Shown piece by piece: positions 1-7,545 of a stretch of 13,231 nucleotides of DNA. The notes beneath the pieces were generated by a model. That model was not told where the DNA came from. It ran no database searches and saw only the letters and a program-made list of their open reading frames with translations. Each line of letters starts with the position of its first letter. Within the stretch, counting starts at the first letter, position 1. The stretch spans positions 1 through 13,231 of the forward strand of contig DCJV01000127.1 of the NCBI GenBank assembly GCA_002320555.1. Reading direction: 5' to 3'. This stretch comes from Ruminococcaceae bacterium UBA1691 (GTDB lineage Bacteria; Bacillota; Clostridia; Oscillospirales; Acutalibacteraceae). The position numbers and the translations under genes are program-made.

Positions 1-29
1 GCCCTCCGCCGAAATTTTTGAAAGGTGGG

Positions 30-824
30 TTATTTGCCGATGATGGTAACGTCCTTGCCAAACCACTCATTAGAGATTTTTGCAAGGGTACCGTCCTTCG
101 CCATTGCTTCCAGCTGTGCCTGCACCTTGTCGCGCAGTTCGGTATTGCCCTTGAGGAAGCCGACGCCGTATTCCTCAGCTGCAAGCGGCTCGCCAATGAT
201 TTTGAATTTACCGCCCTGTTTGGCGATGTTATAGGCCGCGACGGTTTCGTCCATCAGCACTGCGTCGACCATGCCGGTCTTGAGCTCGTTGAGTGCTTCC
301 AGATTCTGTTCTGTTTTGACAATATCGCCGAGCGAGGCCTTGAATTCAGGCTTGTCGTTGAGCGCCGCGTCTGCGCTGGAGCCCGCCTGAAGGGCGAGCT
401 TTTTGCCCTTGAGGTCGTCAAGGCTCGCAATTGTGGAATTGTCGTTTACGACAATGACCTGATTGTTGCGCATGTAAGGTTCGCTCCAGGTGTAGTCATC
501 CTCACGGCCATTCATGGTGAAGCCGTTCCAAATTAAATCGATACCGCCGGTTTTCAACTCAGAATCCTTAGAGTCCCATACGATGGGCTTGAGTTCTAGC
601 TTCATATCCAGACGCTTTGCAACCTCTGCTGCGAGGTCAAGGTCAAAGCCGACGAGATTGCCGCTGTCATCTTTAAAGCCCATAGGCGGGAAAGTAGCGT
701 CGAAGCCCACGGTCAGTGTGCCGTTCTTGGCGCCACTGCCACCGTTTCCAGTGCAGGATGCGAGGCCCAGCGTCAAAACGACCATAACAGCCGCCAGCGC
801 GAGGGCGATGATTCTCTTCTTCAT
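30..824 (-). CDS. Amino-acid ABC transporter substrate-binding lipoprotein (SBP family 3)
   Basis: This 264-residue protein is a periplasmic-type binding protein that would sit on the outer face of the membrane and deliver a polar amino acid to an ABC permease. The start at 824 is chosen because a GGAGG site lies just upstream (about 832-836) and because it opens a lipoprotein signal peptide: MKKR, a hydrophobic stretch, then the lipobox LASC with the lipidated Cys at residue 24. The family signature GFDLDLAAEVAKRL follows in the first lobe, and the rest (EPYMRNNQVIVV, GTLAKISNEWFG near the end) matches bacterial extracellular solute-binding family 3. Length is normal for the family. The ligand cannot be read from sequence; cystine, glutamine and basic amino acids are all possible. 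On the minus strand the 29 bases beyond the stop contain a GGAGGG, so a permease gene may follow outside the window. Confidence 0.93.
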   Translation of the reverse strand: MKKRIIALALAAVMVVLTLGLASCTGNGGSGAKNGTLTVGFDATFPPMGFKDDSGNLVGFDLDLAAEVAKRLDMKLELKPIVWDSKDSELKTGGIDLIWNGFTMNGREDDYTWSEPYMRNNQVIVVNDNSTIASLDDLKGKKLALQAGSSADAALNDKPEFKASLGDIVKTEQNLEALNELKTGMVDAVLMDETVAAYNIAKQGGKFKIIGEPLAAEEYGVGFLKGNTELRDKVQAQLEAMAKDGTLAKISNEWFGKDVTIIGK

Positions 825-859
825 GTTGTTTCCTCCATTTTCTAATGCGTTTTTTCCCA

Positions 860-871
860 CGGTACGTACCG
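860..871. promoter_or_regulatory. 12-bp perfect palindrome in the leader, possible operator
   Basis: CGGTACGTACCG is a perfect 12-base palindrome lying roughly 25-36 bases downstream of the predicted transcription start of the binding-protein gene. The position suits a repressor site or a small leader structure. No regulator gene is in the window to assign it to, so the role is inferred only from symmetry and position. Confidence 0.35.
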
Positions 872-902
872 GCCGAAGGGCAATGGGAATTTTTACAGCG
901 GT

Positions 903-931
903 ATTGTAGCATATTACCACGCTAAAGTAAA
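903..931 (-). promoter_or_regulatory. Sigma-A-type promoter of the binding-protein gene
   Basis: Read on the minus strand, TTTACT (926-931) is followed after exactly 17 bases by TACAAT (903-908), and the -10 carries the extended TGC element directly before it. The predicted transcript starts near 896 and has a leader of about 70 bases before the ATG at 824. This is the clearest promoter in the window. Confidence 0.7.
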
Positions 932-979
932 GGCTTTTTTGGGAGATTTTCAGGCCGCTTTTCAGCCAGCAAAAACCAT

Positions 980-1008
980 TTGCATGTGCCTTTGAAATGA
1001 TGTATACT
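980..1008 (+). promoter_or_regulatory. Candidate promoter of the desulfurase-thiI-cinA series
   Basis: TTGCAT (980-985), 17 bases, then TATACT (1003-1008) gives a good -10 and a modest -35 (three of six consensus bases). If this promoter is used, transcription begins near 1015, downstream of the ATG codons at 997 and 1000. That supports a start for the desulfurase further in, near 1069. Confidence 0.45.
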
Positions 1009-2199
1009 AAAGTATCATTATCCTGCGGTTTCCTGCCCTCGCAGGGCCGCAAAAAGGGAGGAACCCTTACGCAGGCTTATCTTGACAATAGCGCCACCAC
1101 CCGCGTTTGCGAGGAGGCGGCGCAAGAGATGCTGTATACCCTCACAGAAGGCTATGGGAATCCGTCCTCCCTGCATGCAAAGGGCTTTGAGGCGGAACAA
1201 CTGCTGAAAAAAGCGCGTGCCCGTGTGGCAAAGCGCATCGGCTGCGAGCCGGAGGAGGTTTTTTTCACCTCTGGCGGGACGGAGGCCAATAATCTGGCTC
1301 TCTTCGGCGTAGCGCAGTCCCTCTCCCGGAGAGGCCGCCGGATCGTCACCACAGCAATCGAGCACCCGAGCGTGGAAAAGCCCCTACAGGAGCTCGAAAA
1401 GCAGGGCTTTGAGGTGATTTATCTGCCTGCCGGAGAAGATGGGAAGGTAGAGGAAGAGTCTATCTTTGAAGCGGTCAACGGCGATACGATTCTGGTCAGC
1501 ATGATGGCGGTCAATAATGAAGTCGGTTCCCTCCAGCCATTGGAGGCTGTGCGCAGGGCCATCAAGCGGGCGGGAGCGCCTGCGCTGTTCCACTGCGACT
1601 GCGTGCAGGGCTTTGGCAAGCTGGATATAAAGCCTTCCGCGCTCGGAATTGATCTGATGACGGTGAGCGCGCATAAAATTCACGGGCCGAAGGGCGCCGG
1701 GGCGTTGTATGTCCGCCGTGGCGTACAGGTCAGGCCGCGGACCTTCGGCGGCGGGCAGGAGAAGGATCTTCGCCCCGGGACGGAGGCCATGCCCGCCTTG
1801 GTGGGCTTCGGCGCGGCGGCACAGGCGCTGCCGGACGTCCGTTCAGGGCTTGCGCATGCGACTCAGCTGCGGGATTATTTGCTCGAACAGGTGAGCGGCA
1901 TGCGCGGCGTAACGCTCAATTCTCCTCCGGACGCGTTGCCCTATATCGTCAATCTCTCCCTGCCGGGTTTGCGCTCCGAGCCGATCCTCAATTTGCTCTC
2001 TGAAATGGGTGTGTATGTTTCGAGCGGGTCAGCCTGTGCGAAAGGGCACAAAAGCCATGTGCTCACAGCGTTGGGCCTGCCCAATGAACGCATCGACAGC
2101 GCGCTGCGCATCAGCTTTTCCCGTTTTACCACGCCCCAGGAGATCGACGCGTTGGTGGCAGGGCTGCGGCGCGTGCAGCAGGTGCTCAGAAGAGTTTAA
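997..2199 (+). CDS. Cysteine desulfurase (NifS/IscS family), partner of ThiI
   Basis: This is a PLP-dependent enzyme that removes sulfur from cysteine as a persulfide. Numbered from 997 (400 residues), the family landmarks are YLDNSATT (28-35), TSGGTEANN (91-99), the PLP lysine K227 in SAHKIHGPKG, RPGTE (259-263) and the persulfide-forming C347 in SSGSACAKG. Position 997 is given because it is the only upstream ATG region (997, 1000) in frame, but it has no ribosome site. The real start is probably ACG at 1069: AAGGGAGG lies at 1054-1061, seven bases before it, and the protein would then begin at the usual family N-terminus, xQAYLDNSATT. The gene lies 36 bases before thiI. In Bacillus a desulfurase (NifZ) next to thiI supplies sulfur for tRNA 4-thiouridine, and the same role is inferred here. 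Confidence 0.93.
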   Translation: MMYTKVSLSCGFLPSQGRKKGGTLTQAYLDNSATTRVCEEAAQEMLYTLTEGYGNPSSLHAKGFEAEQLLKKARARVAKRIGCEPEEVFFTSGGTEANNLALFGVAQSLSRRGRRIVTTAIEHPSVEKPLQELEKQGFEVIYLPAGEDGKVEEESIFEAVNGDTILVSMMAVNNEVGSLQPLEAVRRAIKRAGAPALFHCDCVQGFGKLDIKPSALGIDLMTVSAHKIHGPKGAGALYVRRGVQVRPRTFGGGQEKDLRPGTEAMPALVGFGAAAQALPDVRSGLAHATQLRDYLLEQVSGMRGVTLNSPPDALPYIVNLSLPGLRSEPILNLLSEMGVYVSSGSACAKGHKSHVLTALGLPNERIDSALRISFSRFTTPQEIDALVAGLRRVQQVLRRV

Positions 2200-2235
2200 A
2201 CAATAAGAAAGCAAGAAAGCAGCAGGTTTTGTTTC

Positions 2236-3405
2236 ATGAAAGAAATCATTCTCGTAAAGGATGGAGAGCTCGCTCTCAAGGGGCTCAACCGATCCACGTT
2301 TGAAGATATTTTGGTCAAAAATATGCGCCGCCGCCTGTCGGACCTCGGCAAGTTTCAGTTTACCAAAAGCCAGTCCACGGTGATGATCGAGCCGCTCGAG
2401 GAGGGGATCGATCTCGATGAGGCTTCCGACCGTCTGTCCCGCGTATTCGGCATCGCCGGCTTCAGCCGCGCCGCGCAGGCGCCCAAGGCGATGGACGAAA
2501 TTTTGCGCATTGCGGGCGAATACCTTGCCCCGCAGCTGCTGGAGGCAGCCTCTTTCAAGGTTGAGGCAAAGCGCTCCGATAAGAAATTTCCGCTGAAATC
2601 CCCAGAGATCAGCGCAACATTGGGCGGTTATCTCGGCGAAAAGTTTCCGCATTTGTCCGTCGACGTCCATCACCCGGATGTGACCGTCACGGTGGAGGTG
2701 CGCGATCAGTGGGCGTACATCCGCGGCAATCAGCAGAAGGGTGCGGGTGGCATGCCCGTCGGCTCCGGCGGCAGGGTGGCGCTGCTCGTCTCGGGCGGGA
2801 TCGACAGCCCGGTTGCGGGCTGGATGATGGCCAAGCGTGGATTGCAGCTGACGGCTGTGCATTTCGCTTCTCCCCCTTACACCAGCCAGCGCGCAGAGGA
2901 GAAGGTGCACGCGCTGCTGCGGAAGGTGGCGCGCTATGCGGGGCATATTTCCCTGTTTGTTGTGCCGTTTACTGAGATTCAGGAGCAGATCAAGGATCAC
3001 TGCCCAGAGGAGCTTTTCACGCTCATCATGCGCCGTGCGATGATGCTCCTTGCAGAGCGCATTGCGCGCAAAGAGGAATGCGGCGCATTGGTCACGGGGG
3101 AGAGCATCGGCCAGGTGGCCAGCCAGACGCTGCAGGCCATTACCTGCACGGATGCGGTGGCCGATATGCCGGTATTCCGGCCGCTCATCGGTATGGATAA
3201 GGACGAGATCGTCACCATTGCCCGGAAGATCGATACCTTCGATATTTCCATTCAGCCCTATGAGGATTGCTGCACCGTGTTCACGCCGAAGCATCCGCGC
3301 ACTCGCCCGCAGCTGGATGCGGTGGAAAGGGCGCAAGCGATCATTCCGCTGGAGGAGCTCATGGAGCGCGCGCTCGCGGATGTAAAGATCGTGCCGATTT
3401 ATTGA
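2236..3405 (+). CDS. thiI: tRNA 4-thiouridine sulfurtransferase ThiI, rhodanese-less
   Basis: ThiI adenylates U8 of tRNA and exchanges the oxygen for sulfur, giving 4-thiouridine. The 389-residue protein has the N-terminal ferredoxin-like/THUMP region (about 1-165), then the PP-loop ATP-pyrophosphatase domain with SGGIDS at residues 186-191. The conserved TGESIGQVASQTLQ block starts near 288. The Cys pair C345/C346 in EDCCTVFTPKHP includes the equivalent of the disulfide-forming Cys of E. coli ThiI. The C-terminal rhodanese domain of the E. coli enzyme is absent, as in Bacillus and other Firmicutes, so sulfur is probably received directly from the desulfurase encoded just upstream. The ribosome site is weak (AGCAGG about 10 bases before the ATG), which suggests translation in step with the preceding gene. 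Confidence 0.96.
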   Translation: MKEIILVKDGELALKGLNRSTFEDILVKNMRRRLSDLGKFQFTKSQSTVMIEPLEEGIDLDEASDRLSRVFGIAGFSRAAQAPKAMDEILRIAGEYLAPQLLEAASFKVEAKRSDKKFPLKSPEISATLGGYLGEKFPHLSVDVHHPDVTVTVEVRDQWAYIRGNQQKGAGGMPVGSGGRVALLVSGGIDSPVAGWMMAKRGLQLTAVHFASPPYTSQRAEEKVHALLRKVARYAGHISLFVVPFTEIQEQIKDHCPEELFTLIMRRAMMLLAERIARKEECGALVTGESIGQVASQTLQAITCTDAVADMPVFRPLIGMDKDEIVTIARKIDTFDISIQPYEDCCTVFTPKHPRTRPQLDAVERAQAIIPLEELMERALADVKIVPIY

Positions 3406-3447
3406 ACGCTTTTTTGATTTGACAAATTTCTAAGGAGAAGTTTTGTT

Positions 3448-4692
3448 ATGAAAGCTGAAATCTTATCTGTCGGGACCGAGCTCCTGCTCGGAGATATTGT
3501 GAATACAGATGCGCAGTTCCTCGCCGGGGAGCTGGCGCGGCTGGGCTTTACGGTGCTCTATCACAGCACGGTGGGCGATAATGAGGAGCGGCTCACTGCC
3601 CTTCTGGAGATGGCGCTCTTGCGCAGCGATATCGTTTTGACGACCGGCGGCCTTGGCCCCACGGCAGACGATCTGACCAAGGAGGTCTGCGCCAAGGCGC
3701 TTGGCCTGCCGCTCGTTGAGGACGAAGAGAGCATGCGGCGCATTGAGGCTTGTTTCCGTAACCGCGGCAGTGAAATGCCGGAAACAAACCGCAAGCAGGC
3801 GTATCTGCCGCAGGGATGCACCATATTCCGCAACAATCACGGCACAGCCCCCGGCTGCGCGATGGAAAAGGCCGGTAAGATCATTATTAATCTTCCCGGA
3901 CCGCCGCGCGAGCTGAAAGCTATGTTTCTGGAGCAGGTGTTGCCCTACCTCTCCCGGTTTGCAGGAGGTACGATCGTGTCGCATACGGTGCGCACCTTTG
4001 GCATCGGCGAGAGCGCCATGGCCGAGCGGGCGGCGCAGTTCCTGAAGCAGGAGAACCCGACCGTTGCGCCCTATGCGAAGGACGGCGAAGCGCTTCTGCG
4101 GGTGACGGCGAAGGCAGATTCCCCCGAGGAGGCGGACGCGCTGTGTAAACCCACTGTGGACGCGCTTTGTGCACTTTACGGCGATCTCGTTTACGGCGTG
4201 GATGTGGACAGCTTGCAGCAGGTGGTGGTACAGATGCTGCGCGAGCGGGGGATGAAGATCGGGCTTGCGGAGTCCTGCACGGCGGGACTGATTGCCAAGC
4301 GGATCACGGAAATCCCCGGTTCCTCTGAAGTGCTCGAATGCGGGATTGTATCCTATTCCAACCGAATCAAGGAGAAGATCCTCGGCGTTTCGCCGGAAAC
4401 CATTGAGAAATACGGTGTCATCAGCGCTGAGACAGCCGCCGAGATGGCTATGGGCGCATGGCGTGTCAGCGGCGCGGATATCGGCCTTGGCGTGACGGGG
4501 CTGGCGGGCCCCGACGGGGACGAGCGCGGCAATCCTGCAGGGCTTTCCTTTATCGCCCTGACGGATGGAAAGCATACGCTTGCGCGCACCGTCAATACCG
4601 GCCGCGGTGGGGATAACCGGGAATATAACCGGTTCGTCACCTCATCAAACGCGTTGGATCTGATTCGGCTGTATTTATTGGATGAGAAATAG
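3448..4692 (+). CDS. cinA: CinA: MoCF-like domain plus nicotinamide-nucleotide amidase
   Basis: This is a full-length CinA of 414 residues. The N-terminal MoaB/MogA-like domain (about 1-170) opens with AEILSVGTELLLG and carries TTGGLGPTADD (65-75) and NLPGPPRE (148-155). A middle KH-like segment (about 175-250) is followed by the C-terminal PncC domain (about 255-414) with AESCTAG (274-280), VSYSNRIKEKILGV (from 301) and VTGLAGPDGD (349-358). The family converts nicotinamide mononucleotide to the nicotinic acid form in pyridine nucleotide recycling, and in some bacteria is linked to competence or DNA damage. All the motifs seen are intact, so it should be active. The start has an excellent AAGGAG at 3432-3437. 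It follows thiI by 42 bases, and a terminator-like hairpin follows it. recA, a frequent neighbour in other Firmicutes, is not present. Confidence 0.96.
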   Translation: MKAEILSVGTELLLGDIVNTDAQFLAGELARLGFTVLYHSTVGDNEERLTALLEMALLRSDIVLTTGGLGPTADDLTKEVCAKALGLPLVEDEESMRRIEACFRNRGSEMPETNRKQAYLPQGCTIFRNNHGTAPGCAMEKAGKIIINLPGPPRELKAMFLEQVLPYLSRFAGGTIVSHTVRTFGIGESAMAERAAQFLKQENPTVAPYAKDGEALLRVTAKADSPEEADALCKPTVDALCALYGDLVYGVDVDSLQQVVVQMLRERGMKIGLAESCTAGLIAKRITEIPGSSEVLECGIVSYSNRIKEKILGVSPETIEKYGVISAETAAEMAMGAWRVSGADIGLGVTGLAGPDGDERGNPAGLSFIALTDGKHTLARTVNTGRGGDNREYNRFVTSSNALDLIRLYLLDEK

Positions 4693-4714
4693 CTTATGCT
4701 GCGTCACAGTTTGC

Positions 4715-4742
4715 AAAAGCATGGCTTTGTAGCCATCTTTTT
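4715..4742 (+). terminator. Weak intrinsic terminator after cinA
   Basis: ATGGCT (4721-4726) and AGCCAT (4731-4736) form a 6-bp stem with a 4-base loop, followed by CTTTTT. The A-run before the stem can extend the pairing past one mismatch. The stem is short, so termination is probably partial and some read-through into the sortase gene is likely. Confidence 0.55.
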
Positions 4743-4760
4743 CGATCACAAACTATCGAA
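4741..4760 (+). promoter_or_regulatory. Hairpin immediately before the sortase ribosome site
   Basis: TTCGAT (4741-4746) and ATCGAA (4755-4760) pair perfectly around an 8-base loop. The 3' arm abuts the AGGCGG ribosome site (4761-4766) and shares its 5' T bases with the terminator tail just upstream. It could affect sortase translation or compete with the terminator; this rests on pairing alone. Confidence 0.35.
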
Positions 4761-4774
4761 AGGCGGAATAAACA

Positions 4775-5767
4775 ATGGCTCAGAACAAATCCGGCAGGAA
4801 TTTTTTACATGCGATTTTTCCGTTTCCTGGAGATACAGCGCTGGATTGGGTGCGCAAAATCGTGGCGATCTTGTCTGTCTGTGCGATTCTCGTGAGCAGC
4901 GGGATGCTGGTTTTCCGCGCCGTACAGCCGGCAGAGCAGCTGGAGGAAAAGCCCGCGCAGGCGCAGGCAGATCCCGTGCTCTCCGCGCTGAAAACAAAGT
5001 ATCCCGCAGCCACGCCGCCTGAGGGAATGCAGGAAAAATACAAGCACCTCTATGCGGTCAATAACGACGTGGTGGGCTGGCTGACCATTCCGAATACGCG
5101 CACTGACACGCCGATTCTGCAGGCGACAAAAGCGCAGGGAGGGAACGATTACTACCTGCGTTATAATTACTATCACGAGTTCACAAATTTTGGCGATCCC
5201 TTTATGGATTACCGCAATAACGATCAGGAGCTTTCCCGCAATACAATCCTCTATGGGCACAATCTGCAGGGCGATTCGCTTGATAACGGCATGTGCTTCA
5301 CCGGCGTGATGAGCTATCATACGCTGGAGGGGTACAAAAATGCGCCTGTGATTACCTTCAATACGCTTTACAAGGATTATAAATGGAAGGTGATCGGCGC
5401 CTTCCTTACGACAACGAAGGCCAAGGACGACAACGGCTATGTTTTCAATTATATCTATCCGGACATGAACGATGAGAAATTTATGCAGTATATTGAGCAG
5501 GTGCGTGAACGCAGCCTGTTCACAACAGACGTCGACGTGCAGCCGGACGATAAGGTGCTCACGCTGTCCACCTGCACCTATGAGCTCGGGACGAGCATTG
5601 ACGCCCGCTTCGTCGTTGTTGCACGCCTGGTGCGCGATGGGGAGAGCGAGGAGGTCGATGTCTCCAAGGCCGCGCTCAATCCCAATCCGCGTTACCCGCA
5701 GGCCTGGTATGACCGCCATGGAAAGACAAATCCGTACAAAAACGCGGAGCGTTGGTATCCGTTTTAA
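4775..5767 (+). CDS. srtB: Class B sortase (first copy)
   Basis: This is a membrane-anchored cysteine transpeptidase that cleaves a sorting motif and joins surface proteins to the cell wall. The 330-residue protein has a short cytosolic N-terminus, one membrane helix (about 28-48) and an extracellular sortase fold. The catalytic residues are H162 (LYGHNL), C267 (TLSTC) and R278 (DARFVVVARL). The class B assignment rests on the NPFMDYRNN-type block (here GDPFMDYRNN), the DYKWKV strand and the helix-rich stretch before TLSTC. A segment of about 40 residues after the Arg strand, containing NPRYPQ and TNPY, is shared with the next gene. The ribosome site is AGGCGG at 4761-4766. A second sortase lies 44 bases downstream and an IPDTG substrate is encoded later in the window. 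Confidence 0.95.
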   Translation: MAQNKSGRNFLHAIFPFPGDTALDWVRKIVAILSVCAILVSSGMLVFRAVQPAEQLEEKPAQAQADPVLSALKTKYPAATPPEGMQEKYKHLYAVNNDVVGWLTIPNTRTDTPILQATKAQGGNDYYLRYNYYHEFTNFGDPFMDYRNNDQELSRNTILYGHNLQGDSLDNGMCFTGVMSYHTLEGYKNAPVITFNTLYKDYKWKVIGAFLTTTKAKDDNGYVFNYIYPDMNDEKFMQYIEQVRERSLFTTDVDVQPDDKVLTLSTCTYELGTSIDARFVVVARLVRDGESEEVDVSKAALNPNPRYPQAWYDRHGKTNPYKNAERWYPF

Positions 5768-5811
5768 GAGCGGCACTGAAACACAGCGATTTGCATGCGG
5801 GGGGCCCGTCA

Positions 5812-7545
5812 ATGGAGCGGAACAAAAACATAGAGGCGCATATGGATGACTTGCTCAAACAGGCGCATGGGCTGCTTGATGAGCTGGACGACGTCCGCAG
5901 GAAATACGGCCTGGTGGGCGAGATGCCGCCCCAAGCAAACGGTTCCTGGCAGCGCGGCGATGCAGGGCAGGGCTCTGTGCAGAAGGAAAAAGCTGCCGTT
6001 GCCTTAAAGGAGGAAGAAGTTATCATGACTGATCAGGATCAACAAAAGGAAAAAGAGACGCAGGAGGCAAAGGCTCCTGCGGAGGATCAGCCTGTTTACT
6101 ATGATGCAGATGGAAATCCCGTACCGCCGGTCGTGTATTATGATGCGCAGGGAAGGCCTGTCGTTCCGGTCTTTGCGGCACAGCCTGCTCCGGCACAGCC
6201 GGAGGAGCAGTATGAAACGCTTCCGGACGGGACGCGCGTACGCGTGGTTTATCAGGAGCCGGAAAGTAAGCGGACGAGCGCGGCAAAGCAGCCGGCTTTG
6301 CCCAAACAGCAAGCGGCCCCTGTAAAACAGGACAAGCCCTCGCCGAAGCAGGGGGCATCTGCTTCCATGCGTGTCATTTATGAGGCGCCGGACGCGCATC
6401 TGGCAAACAAAGTGCCGAAGCAGCAGGAGGATGAGGGTCATACACAGCCTTCCGTGCCTGCAGCTCAGCAGCCTTCTGCGCCGCTGGAAAAAACTGCGCC
6501 GCCTTCCTCAAGCGGTCTTGCCGATCTGTTTGCCGAGGCAGGGCAGGATACAGGCAATCAAAAAAAGAAACAGAAAAAAGAAAAGGGCCGCTTTGGAGAC
6601 GGCTGGCTTCCCTGGCGGGGTGATACGGCGGCGGAGAAAGTGCGCAGGACGGTATTTTTGCTCGCCCTGGCGACGCTGCTCGTCTGCCTTCCGTTTTTGG
6701 GATACCGCCTGTACGAGGGCTGGTATAACGACTATTTTACCAAGCAGCTGGCCGGGAAGATTCAGACCGGGCTTGACGAAAGCGCGTGGGAGGATATTCG
6801 CGCAAGGCATCCTGGGGTCAATTTCCCGGAAGGGATGAATCCCGCTTATGCGGACCTGTACGCCGCGAATCAGGATATGGTGGGCTGGTTGAAGATTGAA
6901 AACACCAAATACATCAATTTCCCCATCGTGCAGACAACGGATAACGATATCTATCTAAAGCGCGATTTTTATGGCCGCAAAACGGATTACGGCAATCCCT
7001 TCCTGGATTTCCGCAACAATGCAAAGGAGCTTGACCGCAACACGATCATATTCGGGCACCATATGCGTTCCGGCGATCAGGAATTCTCCGAATTGACGGA
7101 TTATCTGACCATCGATGGTTTTAAGCGGCATCCGGTCATCGATTTCAGCACCTTATACGCCGATTACAAATGGAAGGTTTATGCGGTTTTCCTGACCAAT
7201 TCGAAGGCGCAGCACGATAATGGCTATGTTTTCAACTATATCTTTACCAATCTGGAAAGCGACGATAAATTTATGGAGTATGTCTCTGAGATCGATCAGA
7301 GAAAGCTTTATTCGACAGGCGTCGACATCAAACCCACGGATAAGATCCTAACGCTTTCTACCTGCAATTACGACTGGGACGAGCAGCGTCTTGTGGTGGT
7401 CGCGCGGCTGGTGCGGGAGGGTGAGAATCCGTCGGTCGATACGAGCCTTGCAAAGAAAAATGAGAATCCGCGCTATCCGCAGATCTATTATGATCAAAAG
7501 GGAATTACAAATCCCTATCGGGACGCCAAGAAGTGGGAGGCCTGA
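5812..7545 (+). CDS. srtB: Class B sortase with a long cytosolic N-terminal tail (second copy)
   Basis: From the ATG at 5812 the protein is 577 residues, far longer than the usual 230-330. Residues 1-265 are hydrophilic and rich in P, Q, K and E, with two short internal duplications: VYYDADGNP then VYYDAQGRP, and RVVYQEP then RVIYEAP. A lysine-rich KKKQKKEK run follows, then a membrane helix (about 280-298) and the sortase fold with H416 (FGHHM), C518 (TLSTC) and R526 (QRLVVVARL). Because sortases of this type have the N-terminus inside, the tail should be cytosolic. An alternative ATG at 6025 has a much better ribosome site (AAAGGAGG, 6006-6013) and would give 506 residues; TTG at 5752 would overlap the preceding gene. 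The 5812 start is kept because the extra 71 residues form a plausible helical segment (MDDLLKQAHGLLDELDDVRR) with no stop. Confidence 0.9.
   Translation: MERNKNIEAHMDDLLKQAHGLLDELDDVRRKYGLVGEMPPQANGSWQRGDAGQGSVQKEKAAVALKEEEVIMTDQDQQKEKETQEAKAPAEDQPVYYDADGNPVPPVVYYDAQGRPVVPVFAAQPAPAQPEEQYETLPDGTRVRVVYQEPESKRTSAAKQPALPKQQAAPVKQDKPSPKQGASASMRVIYEAPDAHLANKVPKQQEDEGHTQPSVPAAQQPSAPLEKTAPPSSSGLADLFAEAGQDTGNQKKKQKKEKGRFGDGWLPWRGDTAAEKVRRTVFLLALATLLVCLPFLGYRLYEGWYNDYFTKQLAGKIQTGLDESAWEDIRARHPGVNFPEGMNPAYADLYAANQDMVGWLKIENTKYINFPIVQTTDNDIYLKRDFYGRKTDYGNPFLDFRNNAKELDRNTIIFGHHMRSGDQEFSELTDYLTIDGFKRHPVIDFSTLYADYKWKVYAVFLTNSKAQHDNGYVFNYIFTNLESDDKFMEYVSEIDQRKLYSTGVDIKPTDKILTLSTCNYDWDEQRLVVVARLVREGENPSVDTSLAKKNENPRYPQIYYDQKGITNPYRDAKKWEA
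6006..6027 (+). promoter_or_regulatory. Internal ribosome binding site and start inside the second sortase
   Basis: AAAGGAGG at 6006-6013 is the strongest ribosome site of the operon, and it lies 11 bases before an in-frame ATG at 6025. It would start a form 71 residues shorter than the 5812 start. Either this is the true start, or the gene makes two forms that differ in the N-terminal helical segment. Confidence 0.5.

Noticed and set aside
2029..3336. Long open frame on the minus strand opposite thiI
   Set aside because: Its translation is rich in R, H, L and C without any recognisable motif, and thiI on the plus strand is unmistakable. Similar antisense frames lie opposite cinA and the first sortase and reflect GC-rich codon bias.
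5752..5811. TTG at 5752 as the start of the second sortase
   Set aside because: It would overlap the end of the first sortase by 16 bases, has no ribosome site, and ATG codons at 5812 and 6025 are better.
6100..6200. Tandem YYDAxGxP coding as a DNA repeat array
   Set aside because: There are only two copies, diverged at DNA level; it is a protein-level duplication, not a repeat tract or CRISPR.
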